This document shows, one piece after another, positions 51,695 to 61,862 of a DNA stretch of 64,000 nucleotides. The stretch's first letter is position 1. Every line of letters starts with the position of its first letter. Made by a program: the position numbers and the translations under genes. This stretch comes from Bacillus sp. S/N-304-OC-R1 (GTDB lineage Bacteria; Bacillota; Bacilli; Bacillales; Cytobacillaceae). The notes under the pieces were generated by a model. The model searched no databases and was not told the DNA's origin. It saw only the letters and a program-made list of their open reading frames with translations. The DNA is taken from the NCBI RefSeq assembly GCF_019749375.1, contig NZ_JACWFE010000024.1, positions 124,001-188,000 on the forward strand, written 5' to 3'.

Positions 51695-52235
51695 ATGAAG
51701 CCATGTATTCAATCCACATCTCCTTTATGGTTTGAGAAAATATCGGAGTATTTTTTATTATCCCTTCAGCTATAATAGAATCGCTTAAGGCATTCTGAAC
51801 GGAATCCACTGGCACTAAGGCAGCTATGTATAATAAAATAAATATGATAAGATAAATTTCAATAAAGCCTAATATTCCGCCTGCCCACACATTTAATTGC
51901 TTTAAAATTGGCAAGTTTGCTACAAAATCAAGCATGCTTCCGATCATATGAAGAACAATTTTTACCGCAAAAAAAATCACGACAAAGGCAATGGCGCGAT
52001 AGTAGGCATCTTCCAAATTGGCTTGATCAAATAGCATTTCAAACGCAGTGTCCTTGCCGAAGCTTGGATAAGGTACCCATAAAGTCAGCTTAGGAGCCAG
52101 CTTGTCATAATACATATTAGCAACAATAAAAGCAATAATAAAGCCGGTTAAGTGAATTAATTGTAAGATAAAGCCCCTCTTTAAACCAACGAAAAAACCT
52201 ATTATTAAAATAGCAAGTATTGCGAGATCCAGCAT
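51693..52235 (-). CDS. yshB: CvpA-family membrane protein YshB
   Basis: A 180-residue protein with four to five membrane helices, opening MLDLAILAILIIGFFVGLKRG, the typical CvpA start. CvpA is needed for colicin V production in E. coli, but in Bacillus its role is unknown. It follows zapA by three bases, as in B. subtilis. Confidence 0.9.
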   Translation of the reverse strand: MLDLAILAILIIGFFVGLKRGFILQLIHLTGFIIAFIVANMYYDKLAPKLTLWVPYPSFGKDTAFEMLFDQANLEDAYYRAIAFVVIFFAVKIVLHMIGSMLDFVANLPILKQLNVWAGGILGFIEIYLIIFILLYIAALVPVDSVQNALSDSIIAEGIIKNTPIFSQTIKEMWIEYMAS

Positions 52236-52238
52236 GAC

Positions 52239-52502
52239 TTATTCAGTCCTTTTCTCTTTTAATTCAAGCTCAAGCCGCTCTAGACGATCCTTAAGCTTAA
52301 TATAGTCATTAACAGCGTTAACAGCTGTTAAAACAGCTAATTTACTAGTGTCGAGATAAGGATTCTTGGAGCTGATCTCACGCATCTTATCATCAACCAT
52401 TGAGGCTACAAGTCGAATATGGCTACGACTCTCAGTACCGATTATAATATATTGCTGACCATATATATCTACACTTGTACGGTTTTTTTGTAAGTCTGAC
52501 AA
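52239..52502 (-). CDS. zapA: Cell division protein ZapA
   Basis: An 87-residue FtsZ-ring-associated protein with [17 protein letters not shown] and [19 protein letters not shown], then a C-terminal coiled coil. I chose TTG at 52502 ([16 protein letters not shown]) because GGAGG lies exactly eight bases upstream and the N-terminus then matches known ZapA; an ATG five codons earlier would overlap the ribosome site. It is divergent from rnhC. Confidence 0.92.
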   Translation of the reverse strand: MSDLQKNRTSVDIYGQQYIIIGTESRSHIRLVASMVDDKMREISSKNPYLDTSKLAVLTAVNAVNDYIKLKDRLERLELELKEKRTE

Positions 52503-52630
52503 TCGATTTGCCTCCATTCCCTATGAATCCTAATCATTATCATAACATGAAACATAAAAACGTGGGAAGTAGAAGCATGTCAAAAAAGGACAGAATATGT
52601 AAATGCCTATTGAGAAGGAGCAGATTTTAA

Positions 52631-53578
52631 ATGAGTAATGTTGTTCTAATTAAATCTTTAAATGAAATGGCTGAAATGAAAATACACTATCAAAGCTACT
52701 TATCTCATAAAACTCCGCCCGGAAGCATCTTTGCAGCGAAAACCCCAAACTGTGCCATTACAGCCTATAAATCTGGCAAGGTATTATTTCAGGGAAGCGG
52801 CAGTGAAATGGAAGCTTCAAAATGGGGGGAGCCTGCCAAATCCTCTGCTCCTGTAAAAAAAGAAATTAGCGTACAAAGCAATCTCCCTGAAAATATCAGT
52901 TCATTATCGGTTATCGGTTCTGATGAGGTTGGTACAGGAGATTATTTCGGACCGATTACAGTTGTGGCAGCTTATGTAAAAAAGGAACATATTCCTTTAT
53001 TAAAGGAATTAGGTGTGAAAGATTCGAAAGACTTAAATGATGAAAAAATTGTAGCCATTGCCAAGCAAATTAAGGATGTCATTCCATATAGCTTGTTAAC
53101 ATTGCATAATGAAAAATATAACAAACTGCAAAAATCCGGAATGTCGCAGGGAAAGATGAAGGCTCTTCTGCATAATCAGGCAATTGGACACGTTTTGAAT
53201 AAAATTGCACCTGAACAACCTGAAGCCATTTTAATTGACCAGTTTGCGAAAGAGGAAATATATTTTCAGTATTTAAAAAATGAGCCTATTGTTCAACGAA
53301 AAAATGTGTTTTTTAGTACGAAAGCAGAAGGAGTTCATCTAGCTGTTGCGTCTGCATCCATTCTAGCTCGATTTGCTTTTATTAAGCATTTTGATAAATT
53401 AAGTGAGGCGGCTGGTTTTACCATTACGAAAGGTGCTGGAGCGAAGGTCGATGAAGCAGCTGCACGCCTGATTAATGAAAAAGGAATGGAAAGCTTACCT
53501 GGATTCGTAAAGCTCCATTTTGCCAATACCGATAAGGCTCAGCGATTAGCCTCAGCTAAATATCGAAACAAAAAATAG
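52631..53578 (+). CDS. rnhC: Ribonuclease HIII
   Basis: A 315-residue RNase HIII: an N-terminal TBP-like substrate domain (about 1-85) and the RNase H2-like catalytic domain with GSDEVGTGDYFGP, KDSKDLND and the DQFAKEE segment. It removes RNA from RNA-DNA hybrids. ATG at 52631 follows AAGGAG at ten bases. It is divergent from zapA and convergent with pheT, as in B. subtilis. Confidence 0.95.
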   Translation: MSNVVLIKSLNEMAEMKIHYQSYLSHKTPPGSIFAAKTPNCAITAYKSGKVLFQGSGSEMEASKWGEPAKSSAPVKKEISVQSNLPENISSLSVIGSDEVGTGDYFGPITVVAAYVKKEHIPLLKELGVKDSKDLNDEKIVAIAKQIKDVIPYSLLTLHNEKYNKLQKSGMSQGKMKALLHNQAIGHVLNKIAPEQPEAILIDQFAKEEIYFQYLKNEPIVQRKNVFFSTKAEGVHLAVASASILARFAFIKHFDKLSEAAGFTITKGAGAKVDEAAARLINEKGMESLPGFVKLHFANTDKAQRLASAKYRNKK

Positions 53579-53597
53579 GGGATGCACATGCATCCCC
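53578..53597. terminator. Bidirectional terminator between rnhC and pheT
   Basis: GGGGATGCA and TGCATCCCC form a nine-base stem with a two-base centre. TTGTCTTTT follows on the plus strand and TATTTTTTG on the minus strand. It begins at the last base of the rnhC stop codon. Confidence 0.88.
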
Positions 53598-53604
53598 TTG
53601 TCTT

Positions 53605-56019
53605 TTATCCTCGTAAGACAGCTCCGGCCTTTTCCTTCACTGCTTGTAGAACCTTATCATGAGCTTTCACAACATCTTCATCTGTTAATGTCCGCTCTGG
53701 ATCAAAATATTTTAGTGAGAAGGCAATGGATTTCTTTCCTTCTTCCATGCGCTCCCCTTCGTATAAATCAAACACATGAACTTCCTTCAACAATGAACCG
53801 CCAGCTTCTTTTATGATGCTTTCCAATTCACCGGATGCAGTTGCCTTATCAACTACAAGCGCAATATCACGAGTAATGGATGGATAGCGCGGAATTGACT
53901 GATAATGTAATGGTGCTACTTCCGCTTCCAAAATCGCTTTTAGAGAAAGTTCGAAGACATAAGTTTCTTTTAAATCATATTCTTTTTCCACTATAGGATG
54001 TGTTTGGCCAACAAACCCTACTACATCACCATGTAAAGTGATTTCTGCTGTTCTTCCCGGATGCATGCCATCTCTTGAAGCTTGACGGAACTCGATTACT
54101 TCTCCAAGACCAAGTACAGCAAATAAACCTTCAAGAATTCCTTTGATCACATAGAAATCAACCGGTTTCTTCTCTCCTTGCCATTGATGACTATGCCATA
54201 AACCTGTTATCGCACCAGCCAAATGTTCGCGTTCTTCCGGTAGAACGTCCATGCCAATTGAAAGGAAAACATCTCCGATTTCATAGACAGCCAAGCTATC
54301 ATTTTGACGTGCTGCATTATGCTTTAAGACACCTAAAAGCTGTGGAATAATGCTTAAACGAAGAGTGCTGTGATCTTCACTCATTGGCATTGCCAAGCGA
54401 ATTGGTTCTCTTGCTTCTAATGCATACTTAGCTGCTTTTTCACCGCTAGTTAAAGAATAGGTAATCGCTTGGTATAGTCCTGCTCCCTCAAGGTATCTGC
54501 GGACAATTCGGCGCTTATTTTGATAAGCAGTCAGATGTCCCGGTGTAGAAGAACCAATCGGAAGAGTTGAGCCAAGATTATCATAGCCAAATAGTCTTGC
54601 AACTTCTTCAATTAAATCCTCTTCAATAGTAATATCCCCACGGCGAGTAGGAACGGTCACAATAATAGAATCTCCGTCTACTTTTGTTTCAAACTGAAGA
54701 CGCGTAAAGATGTCTTCTACATCCTTCATTGCTAATTGCGTTCCAAGCACACGATTAATTTTATCTAAAGTGACAGAAACAACTGCAGGCTCGACTTTAA
54801 GTGTATTTGCTTCTACTGAACCTGCTAACACTTCACCATCTGCATATTTTTCAAGAAGATGAGCTGCTCTTTCAGCTGCTGCTCTTACTCGGTTCGGATC
54901 TACACCCTTTTCAAAACGCGCACTCGCTTCACTTCGTAAGCCGTGATCCTTTGATGCTTTTCTTACAGTTGCACCTTTGAAATAAGCAGATTCAATTAAA
55001 ACCGTTTTTGTATCTGACTGAACTTCAGAATTCAAGCCTCCCATAACACCTGCTAATGCAACTGGCTCTTTTCCATTCGTAATGAGGAGATGATCTGAAG
55101 TTAGCTCTCTTTTTGCTTCGTCTAATGTCTGGATGGTTTCTCCATCCTTCGCACGGCGAACGAGAATTTGTTTTGATCCTAGACGGTCATAATCAAAAGC
55201 ATGAAGCGGCTGGCCATATTCAAGTAAAATATAGTTCGTAATATCTACGACATTGTTATGCGGGCGAATACCTGCAGCCATTAATCTGCCTTGCAGCCAT
55301 TGTGGAGATGGCTTGATTTGAACATTTTTAATGACCTTTGCGATATATAATGGATTATCTTCAGAAGCCTCTACATCAACTTGGATATAATCTGATGCTT
55401 TTTCTGCTGATTCTGCATGATTTGTTTCAGGAAGCTTTACTTCTCTTCCAAGGATAGCTCCTACTTCATAAGCCACACCAAGCATACTTAAAGCATCAGA
55501 GCGATTTGGTGTTAGGCCCAGCTCTAATACTTGGTCATCACGATGTAAAAGCGCAATAGCATCCGTTCCAACTTCAGCATTTTGCGGGAATACATAAATG
55601 CCTTCTGAGAATTCCTTTGCTACTAGCTTTCCTTCAATGCCAAGCTCCTGTAAGGAACAAATCATTCCATTGGATTCTTCACCACGAAGCTTTGCCTTTT
55701 TAATTTTGAAATTGCCTGGAAGAACAGCACCAACTGTTGCAACTGCAACCTTTTGCCCTTTATCCACATTCGGAGCACCACAAATGATTTGTACAGGTTC
55801 TTCTGCACCAATATCAACTAAACATTTATTTAATTTATCAGCATTTGGATGCTGTTCTCTCTGGAGCACATGCCCTACAACAACACCGCGAATTCCTTCA
55901 TTTAATACTTCAACGCCTTCTACCTCAATTCCGCTTTTCGTAATTCTTTCTGCCAGCTCTGCAGGGGTGATACCAGATAAATCAACATAGTCCTGCAGCC
56001 ATTTATATGAAACAAACAT
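53605..56019 (-). CDS. pheT: Phenylalanine-tRNA ligase beta subunit
   Basis: An 804-residue PheRS beta chain. The N-terminal EMAP/tRNA-binding domain (about 40-155) is followed by B3/B4 and B5 domains and the catalytic-like core with [15 protein letters not shown] leading to the C-terminal FDX anticodon-binding domain ([16 protein letters not shown]). It is 39 bases after pheS and shares its T-box control. Confidence 0.97.
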   Translation of the reverse strand: MFVSYKWLQDYVDLSGITPAELAERITKSGIEVEGVEVLNEGIRGVVVGHVLQREQHPNADKLNKCLVDIGAEEPVQIICGAPNVDKGQKVAVATVGAVLPGNFKIKKAKLRGEESNGMICSLQELGIEGKLVAKEFSEGIYVFPQNAEVGTDAIALLHRDDQVLELGLTPNRSDALSMLGVAYEVGAILGREVKLPETNHAESAEKASDYIQVDVEASEDNPLYIAKVIKNVQIKPSPQWLQGRLMAAGIRPHNNVVDITNYILLEYGQPLHAFDYDRLGSKQILVRRAKDGETIQTLDEAKRELTSDHLLITNGKEPVALAGVMGGLNSEVQSDTKTVLIESAYFKGATVRKASKDHGLRSEASARFEKGVDPNRVRAAAERAAHLLEKYADGEVLAGSVEANTLKVEPAVVSVTLDKINRVLGTQLAMKDVEDIFTRLQFETKVDGDSIIVTVPTRRGDITIEEDLIEEVARLFGYDNLGSTLPIGSSTPGHLTAYQNKRRIVRRYLEGAGLYQAITYSLTSGEKAAKYALEAREPIRLAMPMSEDHSTLRLSIIPQLLGVLKHNAARQNDSLAVYEIGDVFLSIGMDVLPEEREHLAGAITGLWHSHQWQGEKKPVDFYVIKGILEGLFAVLGLGEVIEFRQASRDGMHPGRTAEITLHGDVVGFVGQTHPIVEKEYDLKETYVFELSLKAILEAEVAPLHYQSIPRYPSITRDIALVVDKATASGELESIIKEAGGSLLKEVHVFDLYEGERMEEGKKSIAFSLKYFDPERTLTDEDVVKAHDKVLQAVKEKAGAVLRG

Positions 56020-56058
56020 ATTTTGTCCTCCTATTAGTCATTTTCTAGCTTTTAATAT

Positions 56059-57096
56059 CTATTCCTTGATTGAGAATTGCTTTAAGAAACGAACATCGTT
56101 TGTATAGAAATGACGGATATCATCAATTCCATACTTCAGCATAGCAATTCGCTCTACTCCCATCCCAAATGCAAATCCACTGTATTTTTTCGAATCAAAG
56201 CCTGACATTTCAAGAACATTCGGATGAACCATCCCAGCACCTAAAATTTCGATCCAACCTGTTTTCTTACAAATATTACAGCCCTTTCCGCCACATTTAA
56301 AGCAAGAAACATCCACCTCTACAGAAGGTTCAGTGAATGGGAAGAAGCTTGGGCGTAAGCGAATTTCACGGTCTTCACCGAATAATTTTTTCGCAAATAC
56401 TTCTAAAGTTCCCTTCAGATCGCTCATGCGAATGTTTTCATCCACCACGAGTCCTTCAATTTGCATAAATTGATGGGAATGAGTTGCATCGTCATTATCT
56501 CGGCGGAATACTTTTCCTGGACAAATAATTTTCACAGGTCCTTTTCCTTTATGCTTTTCCATCGTTCTCGCCTGTACAGGAGACGTTTGAGTACGCAGAA
56601 GAATCTCGTCTGTAATATAGAAGGAATCCTGCATATCACGTGCTGGATGGTCCTTCGGCAAGTTTAAAGCTTCAAAATTATAATAGTCGCTTTCTACTTC
56701 AGGTCCTTCCGCAACAGAATAGCCCATTCCAATAAATAAGTCTTCAATCTCTTCAACAATTCTTGTTAGCGGATGGTGATTTCCAGTTTTTACTGGACGT
56801 CCTGGTAATGTTACATCAATTTGTTCGCCTGCAAGCTTCGCTGAAACAGCCGCTTCTTCTAGACGAATTTGCTTTTCCTCGATTCCCGCTGAAATTGCAT
56901 CTCTTACTTCATTTGCAAGTGCTCCCATGACTGGGCGTTCTTCAGCAGATAACTTCCCCATCCCTTTTAAAACTTCTGTAATTGGCCCTTTTTTCCCTAA
57001 ATAGGACACTCGGATTTCATTTAATTCTTTTAAATCGGAAGCTGCATTGATTTTTTCCAATGCTTCTGTTTGCAGTTCTTTTAAACGCTCTTGCAT
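56059..57096 (-). CDS. pheS: Phenylalanine-tRNA ligase alpha subunit
   Basis: A 345-residue class II catalytic subunit. An N-terminal coiled coil (1-85) precedes motif 2 [29 protein letters not shown] (two parts) and motif 3 [18 protein letters not shown] (two parts); [17 protein letters not shown] marks motif 1. Start ATG at 57096 follows AAAGGAGG. A Phe T-box and a repeat element occupy the leader. Confidence 0.98.
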   Translation of the reverse strand: MQERLKELQTEALEKINAASDLKELNEIRVSYLGKKGPITEVLKGMGKLSAEERPVMGALANEVRDAISAGIEEKQIRLEEAAVSAKLAGEQIDVTLPGRPVKTGNHHPLTRIVEEIEDLFIGMGYSVAEGPEVESDYYNFEALNLPKDHPARDMQDSFYITDEILLRTQTSPVQARTMEKHKGKGPVKIICPGKVFRRDNDDATHSHQFMQIEGLVVDENIRMSDLKGTLEVFAKKLFGEDREIRLRPSFFPFTEPSVEVDVSCFKCGGKGCNICKKTGWIEILGAGMVHPNVLEMSGFDSKKYSGFAFGMGVERIAMLKYGIDDIRHFYTNDVRFLKQFSIKE

Positions 57097-57146
57097 CTAA
57101 AAAATCCTCCTTTTATTTATGTTTTTAGTAATACTCCTTTTAAATT

Positions 57147-57262
57147 CGCTCCAGGCCCTCGCTTTCCGCGGGCGGTCCGGGAGCCTCCTCGTCGCTATCG
57201 CTCCTGTGGGGTCTCCCTTGGACACGCTTTTCCCGCAGGAGTCGAGTGCCTTCCGCTCCATT
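57147..57262. repeat. GC-rich intergenic repeat inside the pheST leader
   Basis: About 116 bases, much richer in G+C than the neighbourhood, from GCTCCAGGCCCTCGCTTTCC to CAGGAGTCGAGTGCCTTCCG. This kind of sequence is, by my recollection, a frequent dispersed repeat in Bacillus-type genomes. It lies between the T-box terminator and the pheS ribosome site and so would be transcribed into the pheST mRNA. Confidence 0.85.
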
Positions 57263-57288
57263 CAATAAAGTTGCAAATTCAAGCAAAA

Positions 57289-57560
57289 TAAAAAACCCCA
57301 ATCCCATAAAGGGACGAGGTTTTGGATTCGCGGTACCACCCTTTTTAACACAAAAAGCAAAATGAAATAGCTTTATGTATTCACTTCATTCGGATAACGG
57401 CAATAAGCCGGAACATCTTTACACAGAAAAGCAGAAGCTCCTCTATGGTCCCGATGCCAACTCAGGAGGTGAAATTTCCCTTGCTTTCCCTTTAAAAACG
57501 CTCACAGTCTTGGCGTTTTCTCCCTGAAAAGTTCCATGCAAGCTACTTATCTCCGTCATT
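57289..57560 (-). promoter_or_regulatory. Phenylalanine T-box leader of pheST
   Basis: On the minus strand the stem I AGTA bulge is near 57545, and the specifier region AAUUUCACC gives UUC (Phe) at 57471-57473. AGGGTGGTACCGCGAAT is at 57326-57342. The terminator AAAACCTCGTCCC / GGGATTGGGGTTTT ends in TTTTTT at about 57289. Uncharged tRNA-Phe should allow read-through. Confidence 0.95.
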
Positions 57561-57588
57561 GCTTTATAACAATATAATTTTCCTGTTA

Positions 57589-57617
57589 TTATAGTATATT
57601 CTTCACATAGTTTCAAA
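57589..57617 (-). promoter_or_regulatory. Sigma-A promoter of pheST
   Basis: On the minus strand TTGAAA (57612-57617) and a perfect TATAAT (57589-57594) are spaced 17 bases. It overlaps the region just downstream of the rRNA methyltransferase stop at 57646. Confidence 0.85.
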
Positions 57618-57645
57618 CCGTTTTCTGTAAAATAGAGCCTATTTT

Positions 57646-58398
57646 CTATTTTCTTAAATAATATAGCAAGATCCCCGTTGCAATCCCGACATTTAATGAC
57701 TCGCTTTTTCCGTAAATAGGAATGTATAAATTTGCAGTTGTTTCTGATAAGATTGATTTTCTTACCCCGCTCCCTTCATTTCCAACAATTAAAGCAAATT
57801 GACCATTAGATTCTACTTTTGTATATTCTTGAGCATTTTCTAATGCAGTGCCATAGACAGAGATTCCCTTATCTTTAAGCTTTTTGATCCATTGAGATAA
57901 GTCCCCTCTTATAATTGGAAGGTGAAAATGACTGCCCTGTGCTGATCGAATAACCTTTGGATTATAAATATCAACACTCCCATCACCGACAATGATAGCG
58001 TCCACACCGGCAGCATCAGCTGTTCTAATCATCGTTCCTAAATTCCCCGGGTCTTGAACAGCATCAACCAGCAAATATTTTGTGCCCTCGATCTCTTCCA
58101 AATTAAATTCGGGATGACTGCATACCGCTATGATTCCTTGAGGAGTCTCTGTATCTGATAAATCTAAGATAATTTCCTTTGTCACCATCGTTAATGGAAT
58201 ATCCCCATAATCCCAAGCAGGCGGCAATCCCGTATTTTCGCTTATGATAATTTCTAAAATTCGTCCACTCAATAAAGCTTCCTCGGCAAGATGGAAACCT
58301 TCAACTAGAAACGTTCCCGTTTTGTCTCTTTCTTTTTTCGTTAATAGCTTTTTCCATTGCTTTACTTGAGGGTTATTTGCAGAGTGAATATACTTCAC
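57646..58398 (-). CDS. ysgA: SpoU-family RNA 2'-O-methyltransferase (YsgA)
   Basis: A 250-residue TrmH/SpoU methyltransferase with an N-terminal substrate-binding domain (KKERDKTGTFLVEGFHLAEEAL in parts) and the knotted SPOUT core: VQDPGNLGTMIRTADAAG, IVGNEGSGVRKS and PIYGKSESLNVGIATGILLYY (two parts). It probably methylates 23S rRNA ribose, substrate not proved. It lies between pheS and sspI as in B. subtilis. Confidence 0.93.
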   Translation of the reverse strand: MKYIHSANNPQVKQWKKLLTKKERDKTGTFLVEGFHLAEEALLSGRILEIIISENTGLPPAWDYGDIPLTMVTKEIILDLSDTETPQGIIAVCSHPEFNLEEIEGTKYLLVDAVQDPGNLGTMIRTADAAGVDAIIVGDGSVDIYNPKVIRSAQGSHFHLPIIRGDLSQWIKKLKDKGISVYGTALENAQEYTKVESNGQFALIVGNEGSGVRKSILSETTANLYIPIYGKSESLNVGIATGILLYYLRK

Positions 58399-58556
58399 AC
58401 TCTCACTCCTTTATTATTTTGCGACGCTTGAGTAAGTACACTTTAGCCTTTCGCATATATCATTCAATTTTCTTATTATAGCCTAATTAAAATACATAAT
58501 AAATCCAAAAAAAGAAAACATAATAACGATTTGACTTATTGAAAGGAGTGCTTGAA

Positions 58557-58763
58557 ATGAATTTAAATTTGAGGAACGCAATTATCCACAATGTTTCTGG
58601 CAATTCACAAGATGAATTAAAAGATACAATCGTTGACGCCATTCAAAATGGTGAGGAAAAAATGCTGCCTGGATTAGGTGTATTATTTGAAGTTATTTGG
58701 AAAAACTCATCTGAACAGGAAAAAGAAGAAATGCTAAGAACTTTGGAAAGCGGATTAAGATAA
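58557..58763 (+). CDS. sspI: Small acid-soluble spore protein SspI
   Basis: A 68-residue minor SASP, with [20 protein letters not shown] and the family core [19 protein letters not shown] at 58557 follows AAAGGAGTG; six codons of open frame lie upstream but include the ribosome site. It is divergent from ysgA. Two CATAATA motifs (58495 and 58519) resemble sigma-G -10 elements, but I found no good -35 partner. Confidence 0.96.
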   Translation: MNLNLRNAIIHNVSGNSQDELKDTIVDAIQNGEEKMLPGLGVLFEVIWKNSSEQEKEEMLRTLESGLR

Positions 58764-58769
58764 ATCATT

Positions 58770-58791
58770 GCGGCTATTGACCGCTTTTTTT
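58770..58791 (+). terminator. sspI terminator
   Basis: A short GCGG/CCGC stem with a seven-base loop followed by TTTTTTT, seven bases past the sspI stop. Confidence 0.75.
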
Positions 58792-58796
58792 ACAAG

Positions 58797-58828
58797 TAAA
58801 AAAGATGAGCATATTGCTCATCTTTTTT
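58797..58828. terminator. Bidirectional terminator, M42 aminopeptidase side
   Basis: AAAAAAGATGAGCA and TGCTCATCTTTTTT form a long stem around TAT with U-runs in both directions; it lies nine bases past the aminopeptidase stop. Confidence 0.9.
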
Positions 58829-58836
58829 CATAATCA

Positions 58837-59922
58837 TTACTCAAAAGTAAGTTGATCAACTGTTTCTCTATCTAAACGCTTAATAACCTCAGTAATAAGC
58901 TTAACTGCATTTTCGTAGTCATCGCGATGAAGCATAGCTGCATGAGAGTGAATATAGCGAGTAGCAATAGTGATGGATAACGCCGGTACTCCATTATGTG
59001 TTAAATGGATTGCACCAGAGTCCGTTCCACCGCCAGGCACTGCATCAAACTGATAAGGAATATTCAATTCATCAGCTGTATCCGTCACTAGATCACGCAA
59101 GCCTTTGTGAGACACCATAGAGGCATCATAAAGGATGATTTGAGGACCTTTCCCCATTTTGCTTAATGCTTCTTTTTCGGTAACTCCTGGAGTATCTCCA
59201 GCAATTCCCACATCAACACCGAAAGCAATATCCGGCTCAATTTTTTGAGCGGAAGTGCGGGCACCGCGCAAGCCAACTTCCTCTTGAACTGTTCCCACTC
59301 CGTATACTACGTTTGGATGATCTGTATCTTTTAGTGATTTAAGAACATCGATGGCAATCGCACAGCCAATACGGTTATCCCAAGCCTTTGCAAGAAGCAT
59401 TTTTTCATTGTTCATCACTGTGAATTCAAAATATGGAACAACCATATCACCAGGCTTAACGCCCCATTCTGCAGCCTCTTCACGGCTGGAAGCACCGATA
59501 TCAATAAACATATCTTTAATATCTACTGGCTTTTTACGCGCCTCAGGTGAAAGGATATGAGGAGGCTTCGAGCCAATAACCCCTGTAATATCCCCTTTCT
59601 TCGTTACAATCGTTACACGCTGGGCAAGCATAACTTGAGACCACCAGCCTCCAACAGTTTGAAAACGAAGGAAGCCTTTATCATCAATATTTGTGATCAT
59701 GAAGCCTACTTCATCAAGATGGCCTGCCACCATAATTTTGGGACCGTTTTCATTTCCGACCTTTTTAGCAATTAAACTGCCTAATCCATCAGTTGTCACT
59801 TCATCTGCGTACTCGCTTATGTATTTTTTCATCACTTCACGGGGTTCACGCTCATTGCCAGGAATCCCTTTTGCATCTGTTAATTCTTTTAGCATTGTTA
59901 AGGTTGCATCTAATTTTGTCAT
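58837..59922 (-). CDS. ysdC: M42-family glutamyl aminopeptidase (YsdC)
   Basis: A 361-residue metallopeptidase of family M42. Metal ligands appear in GHLDEVGFM, the bridging aspartate in [11 protein letters not shown], the catalytic glutamates in [21 protein letters not shown] and the last histidine in [12 protein letters not shown]. It is a cytoplasmic, oligomeric aminopeptidase. The position near ysdB and ysdA matches B. subtilis. Confidence 0.95.
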   Translation of the reverse strand: MTKLDATLTMLKELTDAKGIPGNEREPREVMKKYISEYADEVTTDGLGSLIAKKVGNENGPKIMVAGHLDEVGFMITNIDDKGFLRFQTVGGWWSQVMLAQRVTIVTKKGDITGVIGSKPPHILSPEARKKPVDIKDMFIDIGASSREEAAEWGVKPGDMVVPYFEFTVMNNEKMLLAKAWDNRIGCAIAIDVLKSLKDTDHPNVVYGVGTVQEEVGLRGARTSAQKIEPDIAFGVDVGIAGDTPGVTEKEALSKMGKGPQIILYDASMVSHKGLRDLVTDTADELNIPYQFDAVPGGGTDSGAIHLTHNGVPALSITIATRYIHSHAAMLHRDDYENAVKLITEVIKRLDRETVDQLTFE

Positions 59923-60136
59923 TTATTTCGACTCCCTTAATATGTATTCGTATTTATTATATAAAAATTTTTCATTAATAGAAAGAATTATCAAACATAA
60001 AATTTCTCATCCTATTTTTACTTTTCAGACAGATTTGTGTTCCGATTACTAATGACGATTATTTGTTCATTAATCACCCAAATGCTTTATAGGAAGGTCA
60101 TGTAAAAGTTAGAAGGAGCGATAATTCGCTCCTTCC

Positions 60137-60628
60137 TTAATATCCTTGCCTTTGTCTTTCATAATTAACTTCATTTTTATCGACATATGCCTTCTCAATA
60201 TGCAAAGCATTGAAGCCCAATAGTTCACCTAATTGGATATATGCATGGAAAAGTTCCTTATAGTCCTTTAAAGCCATGCTATTCCTAAACTTGTTTACAA
60301 GCTCAAAAACATATAAAAACTGATCATTTATTGAGGCTTTCGCCTCCCCCTCCCCTATGTATTCCGTCTCCTTCTCAAATCCGCACTCTAAGCCAAGAGA
60401 AAGAATGAAATGAACTCCATCCACAAACTCTTCTAATATCGTTTCTTGAGGTGACGAAGTCTTTAAACTCCAAAACTTAAAGCATCTCGTTTCATTCGCT
60501 AGCTCCCCTAATTCAACAAGCAAAGCCAGCACTTTGCGGTCAAATAAGCTTTCATTCTTCAGCCCATGCTTCGTTTCTATATGCTCATCCAAACCCTTTT
60601 GCATGGAAAATAGTTTTTGATAATTCAT
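60137..60628 (-). CDS. All-alpha dUTPase (dUTPase_2 family)
   Basis: A 163-residue all-helical protein of the dimeric dUTPase/MazG-like superfamily. Metal-binding motifs are LVELGELANETRCFKFW and EEFVDGVHFILSLGLE. It would convert dUTP to dUMP and keep uracil out of DNA. I chose ATG at 60628 (MNYQKLFSMQ) with AGGATGG upstream; an ATG eight codons earlier is possible. Its position here is not the usual one in B. subtilis. Confidence 0.87.
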   Translation of the reverse strand: MNYQKLFSMQKGLDEHIETKHGLKNESLFDRKVLALLVELGELANETRCFKFWSLKTSSPQETILEEFVDGVHFILSLGLECGFEKETEYIGEGEAKASINDQFLYVFELVNKFRNSMALKDYKELFHAYIQLGELLGFNALHIEKAYVDKNEVNYERQRQGY

Positions 60629-60709
60629 TGCACACCATCCTAAATTATTCATAAAATAAGGTTATTTTTTAAAACAGTTATTAAAAATTATAACAAAATG
60701 ATAAAAAGT

Positions 60710-60736
60710 TGAAACTTTTTTATAGGGTATTTCGTA
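60710..60736 (+). promoter_or_regulatory. Sigma-W promoter of ysdB
   Basis: TGAAAC (60710-60715) and CGTA (60733-60736) are spaced 17 bases, matching the sigma-W consensus exactly, 33 bases upstream of the ysdB start. ysdB is a known sigma-W gene in B. subtilis. Confidence 0.88.
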
Positions 60737-60769
60737 AATGAAAGGAAAATACATTTGGAGGGGCTTGTT

Positions 60770-61186
60770 ATGATGTGGTTAATACGCTTCCTGCTATTTG
60801 CACTTATTATATTTCTCATCTACAGTGTTATTAAATACTTATTGAATCCAAAACGGAAGCTTGAACTTGCCCATGAGCAGAAGCGTTATTATTTTTTAGA
60901 TGATCAAGATAATGTTCACAAAAATTTTTTAATTACGTACAAAGGGGTTATATTTGAGGGGGAAAAATATTTAGGAACTACTGATAATGCATTTGAGGTG
61001 ATTTCGGTTTTTATCTGGCCTCATAAACTTTCTTCATTAAAAGGCATGGTTCGTGAAGATTTACAATTTATCGAAAGAAAAATCCACGAACAATACCCAA
61101 ATGCCAAGATTGACTGGAAAAGCCCTATTAAAGAATTTATGGAAAAAAGCAAGTCACCAAATACACCTTTTCAAAGTCATGAATAA
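60770..61186 (+). CDS. ysdB: Sigma-W pathway protein YsdB
   Basis: A 138-residue protein with one N-terminal membrane helix (about 3-24) followed by a soluble domain with YYFLDDQDNVHKNFLITYKG. Function unknown; membrane-stress response by regulon. I chose ATG at 60770 (ATG ATG), six bases after GGAGGGG; a TTG at 60755 would overlap that site. The exact sigma-W promoter supports the gene. Confidence 0.9.
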   Translation: MMWLIRFLLFALIIFLIYSVIKYLLNPKRKLELAHEQKRYYFLDDQDNVHKNFLITYKGVIFEGEKYLGTTDNAFEVISVFIWPHKLSSLKGMVREDLQFIERKIHEQYPNAKIDWKSPIKEFMEKSKSPNTPFQSHE

Positions 61187-61213
61187 AAACGTTCGGATCA
61201 TTCCGAACGTTTT
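61186..61213. terminator. Bidirectional terminator between ysdB and the TVP38 gene
   Basis: AAAACGTTCGGA and TCCGAACGTTTT form a 12-base stem; TCTCCTTTTT follows on the plus strand. Two convergent genes end on either side. Confidence 0.88.
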
Positions 61214-61220
61214 CTCCTTT

Positions 61221-61790
61221 TTATATCGCTTTAAAAAATTCCTTCCACTTGATTACCGTAACTTTTTCTCTCAATACAAAAACGAGAATACCAAGAGATA
61301 CAAGAATAATAAGAATCATAGAGGGTGTAAACTGACTAATGAATTCTCCAAAGACTGTGTAGAATACAGCTAATGGCAAATTTGTTATCCATGAATTTTT
61401 TACGTAATCTCTAAAGCTGCGATTACGTTCAATTAAACAAAAATTGAGCAAATGATAATGAATAAATGGGATTAGTCTTAATACCGCTACTTGACCAACG
61501 CTTAAATTCCGATATTCTCCGAACCAGCGTTTTTTTAAGTTTGATAGCTTTGCATGTGTTTTTGGCATTCGGTTAATGAGAAAATAAAAAAGAATACTGC
61601 TAAGCATTAACCCGATAATGGACAGAATGCTGCCAAATAAACTGCCAAATAAAATTCCACCTGTTAAACAAACTAAGGGAACGGGAATAAATAAAAATTG
61701 CCGTAAAATATGAAATACAATAAAGGCAATAGGGGCTAAAAATCCAGCTGTTTCAACCATGACAAAAAGTAATGATAATTGGTCATCCAT
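61221..61790 (-). CDS. TVP38/TMEM64 (DedA-like) membrane protein
   Basis: A 189-residue protein with five or six membrane segments. The VTT-domain features are FIPVPLVCLTGGILFGSLFGSILSIIG (two parts) and the LRLIPFIHYHLLNF stretch, which replaces the more usual RLxPxxPFxxxN motif, so it is a divergent member. The family is linked to lipid scrambling and membrane homeostasis; role here unknown. It lies between ysdB and ysdA. Confidence 0.82.
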   Translation of the reverse strand: MDDQLSLLFVMVETAGFLAPIAFIVFHILRQFLFIPVPLVCLTGGILFGSLFGSILSIIGLMLSSILFYFLINRMPKTHAKLSNLKKRWFGEYRNLSVGQVAVLRLIPFIHYHLLNFCLIERNRSFRDYVKNSWITNLPLAVFYTVFGEFISQFTPSMILIILVSLGILVFVLREKVTVIKWKEFFKAI

Positions 61791-61862
61791 CTGTTCTCAC
61801 CCTCTTTATTGCTGAAATACCTTGCTGTCTTTCTTTTACAGCTTATTGGTGGAAGAGGATGG

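Noticed and set aside
57091..57291. Plus-strand open frame of 66 codons upstream of pheS
   Set aside because: It is antisense to the pheST leader and made of the GC-rich repeat.
58495..58525. Sigma-G promoter of sspI
   Set aside because: Two CATAATA -10-like motifs are present, but neither has a good -35 at the proper spacing, so no promoter feature is given.
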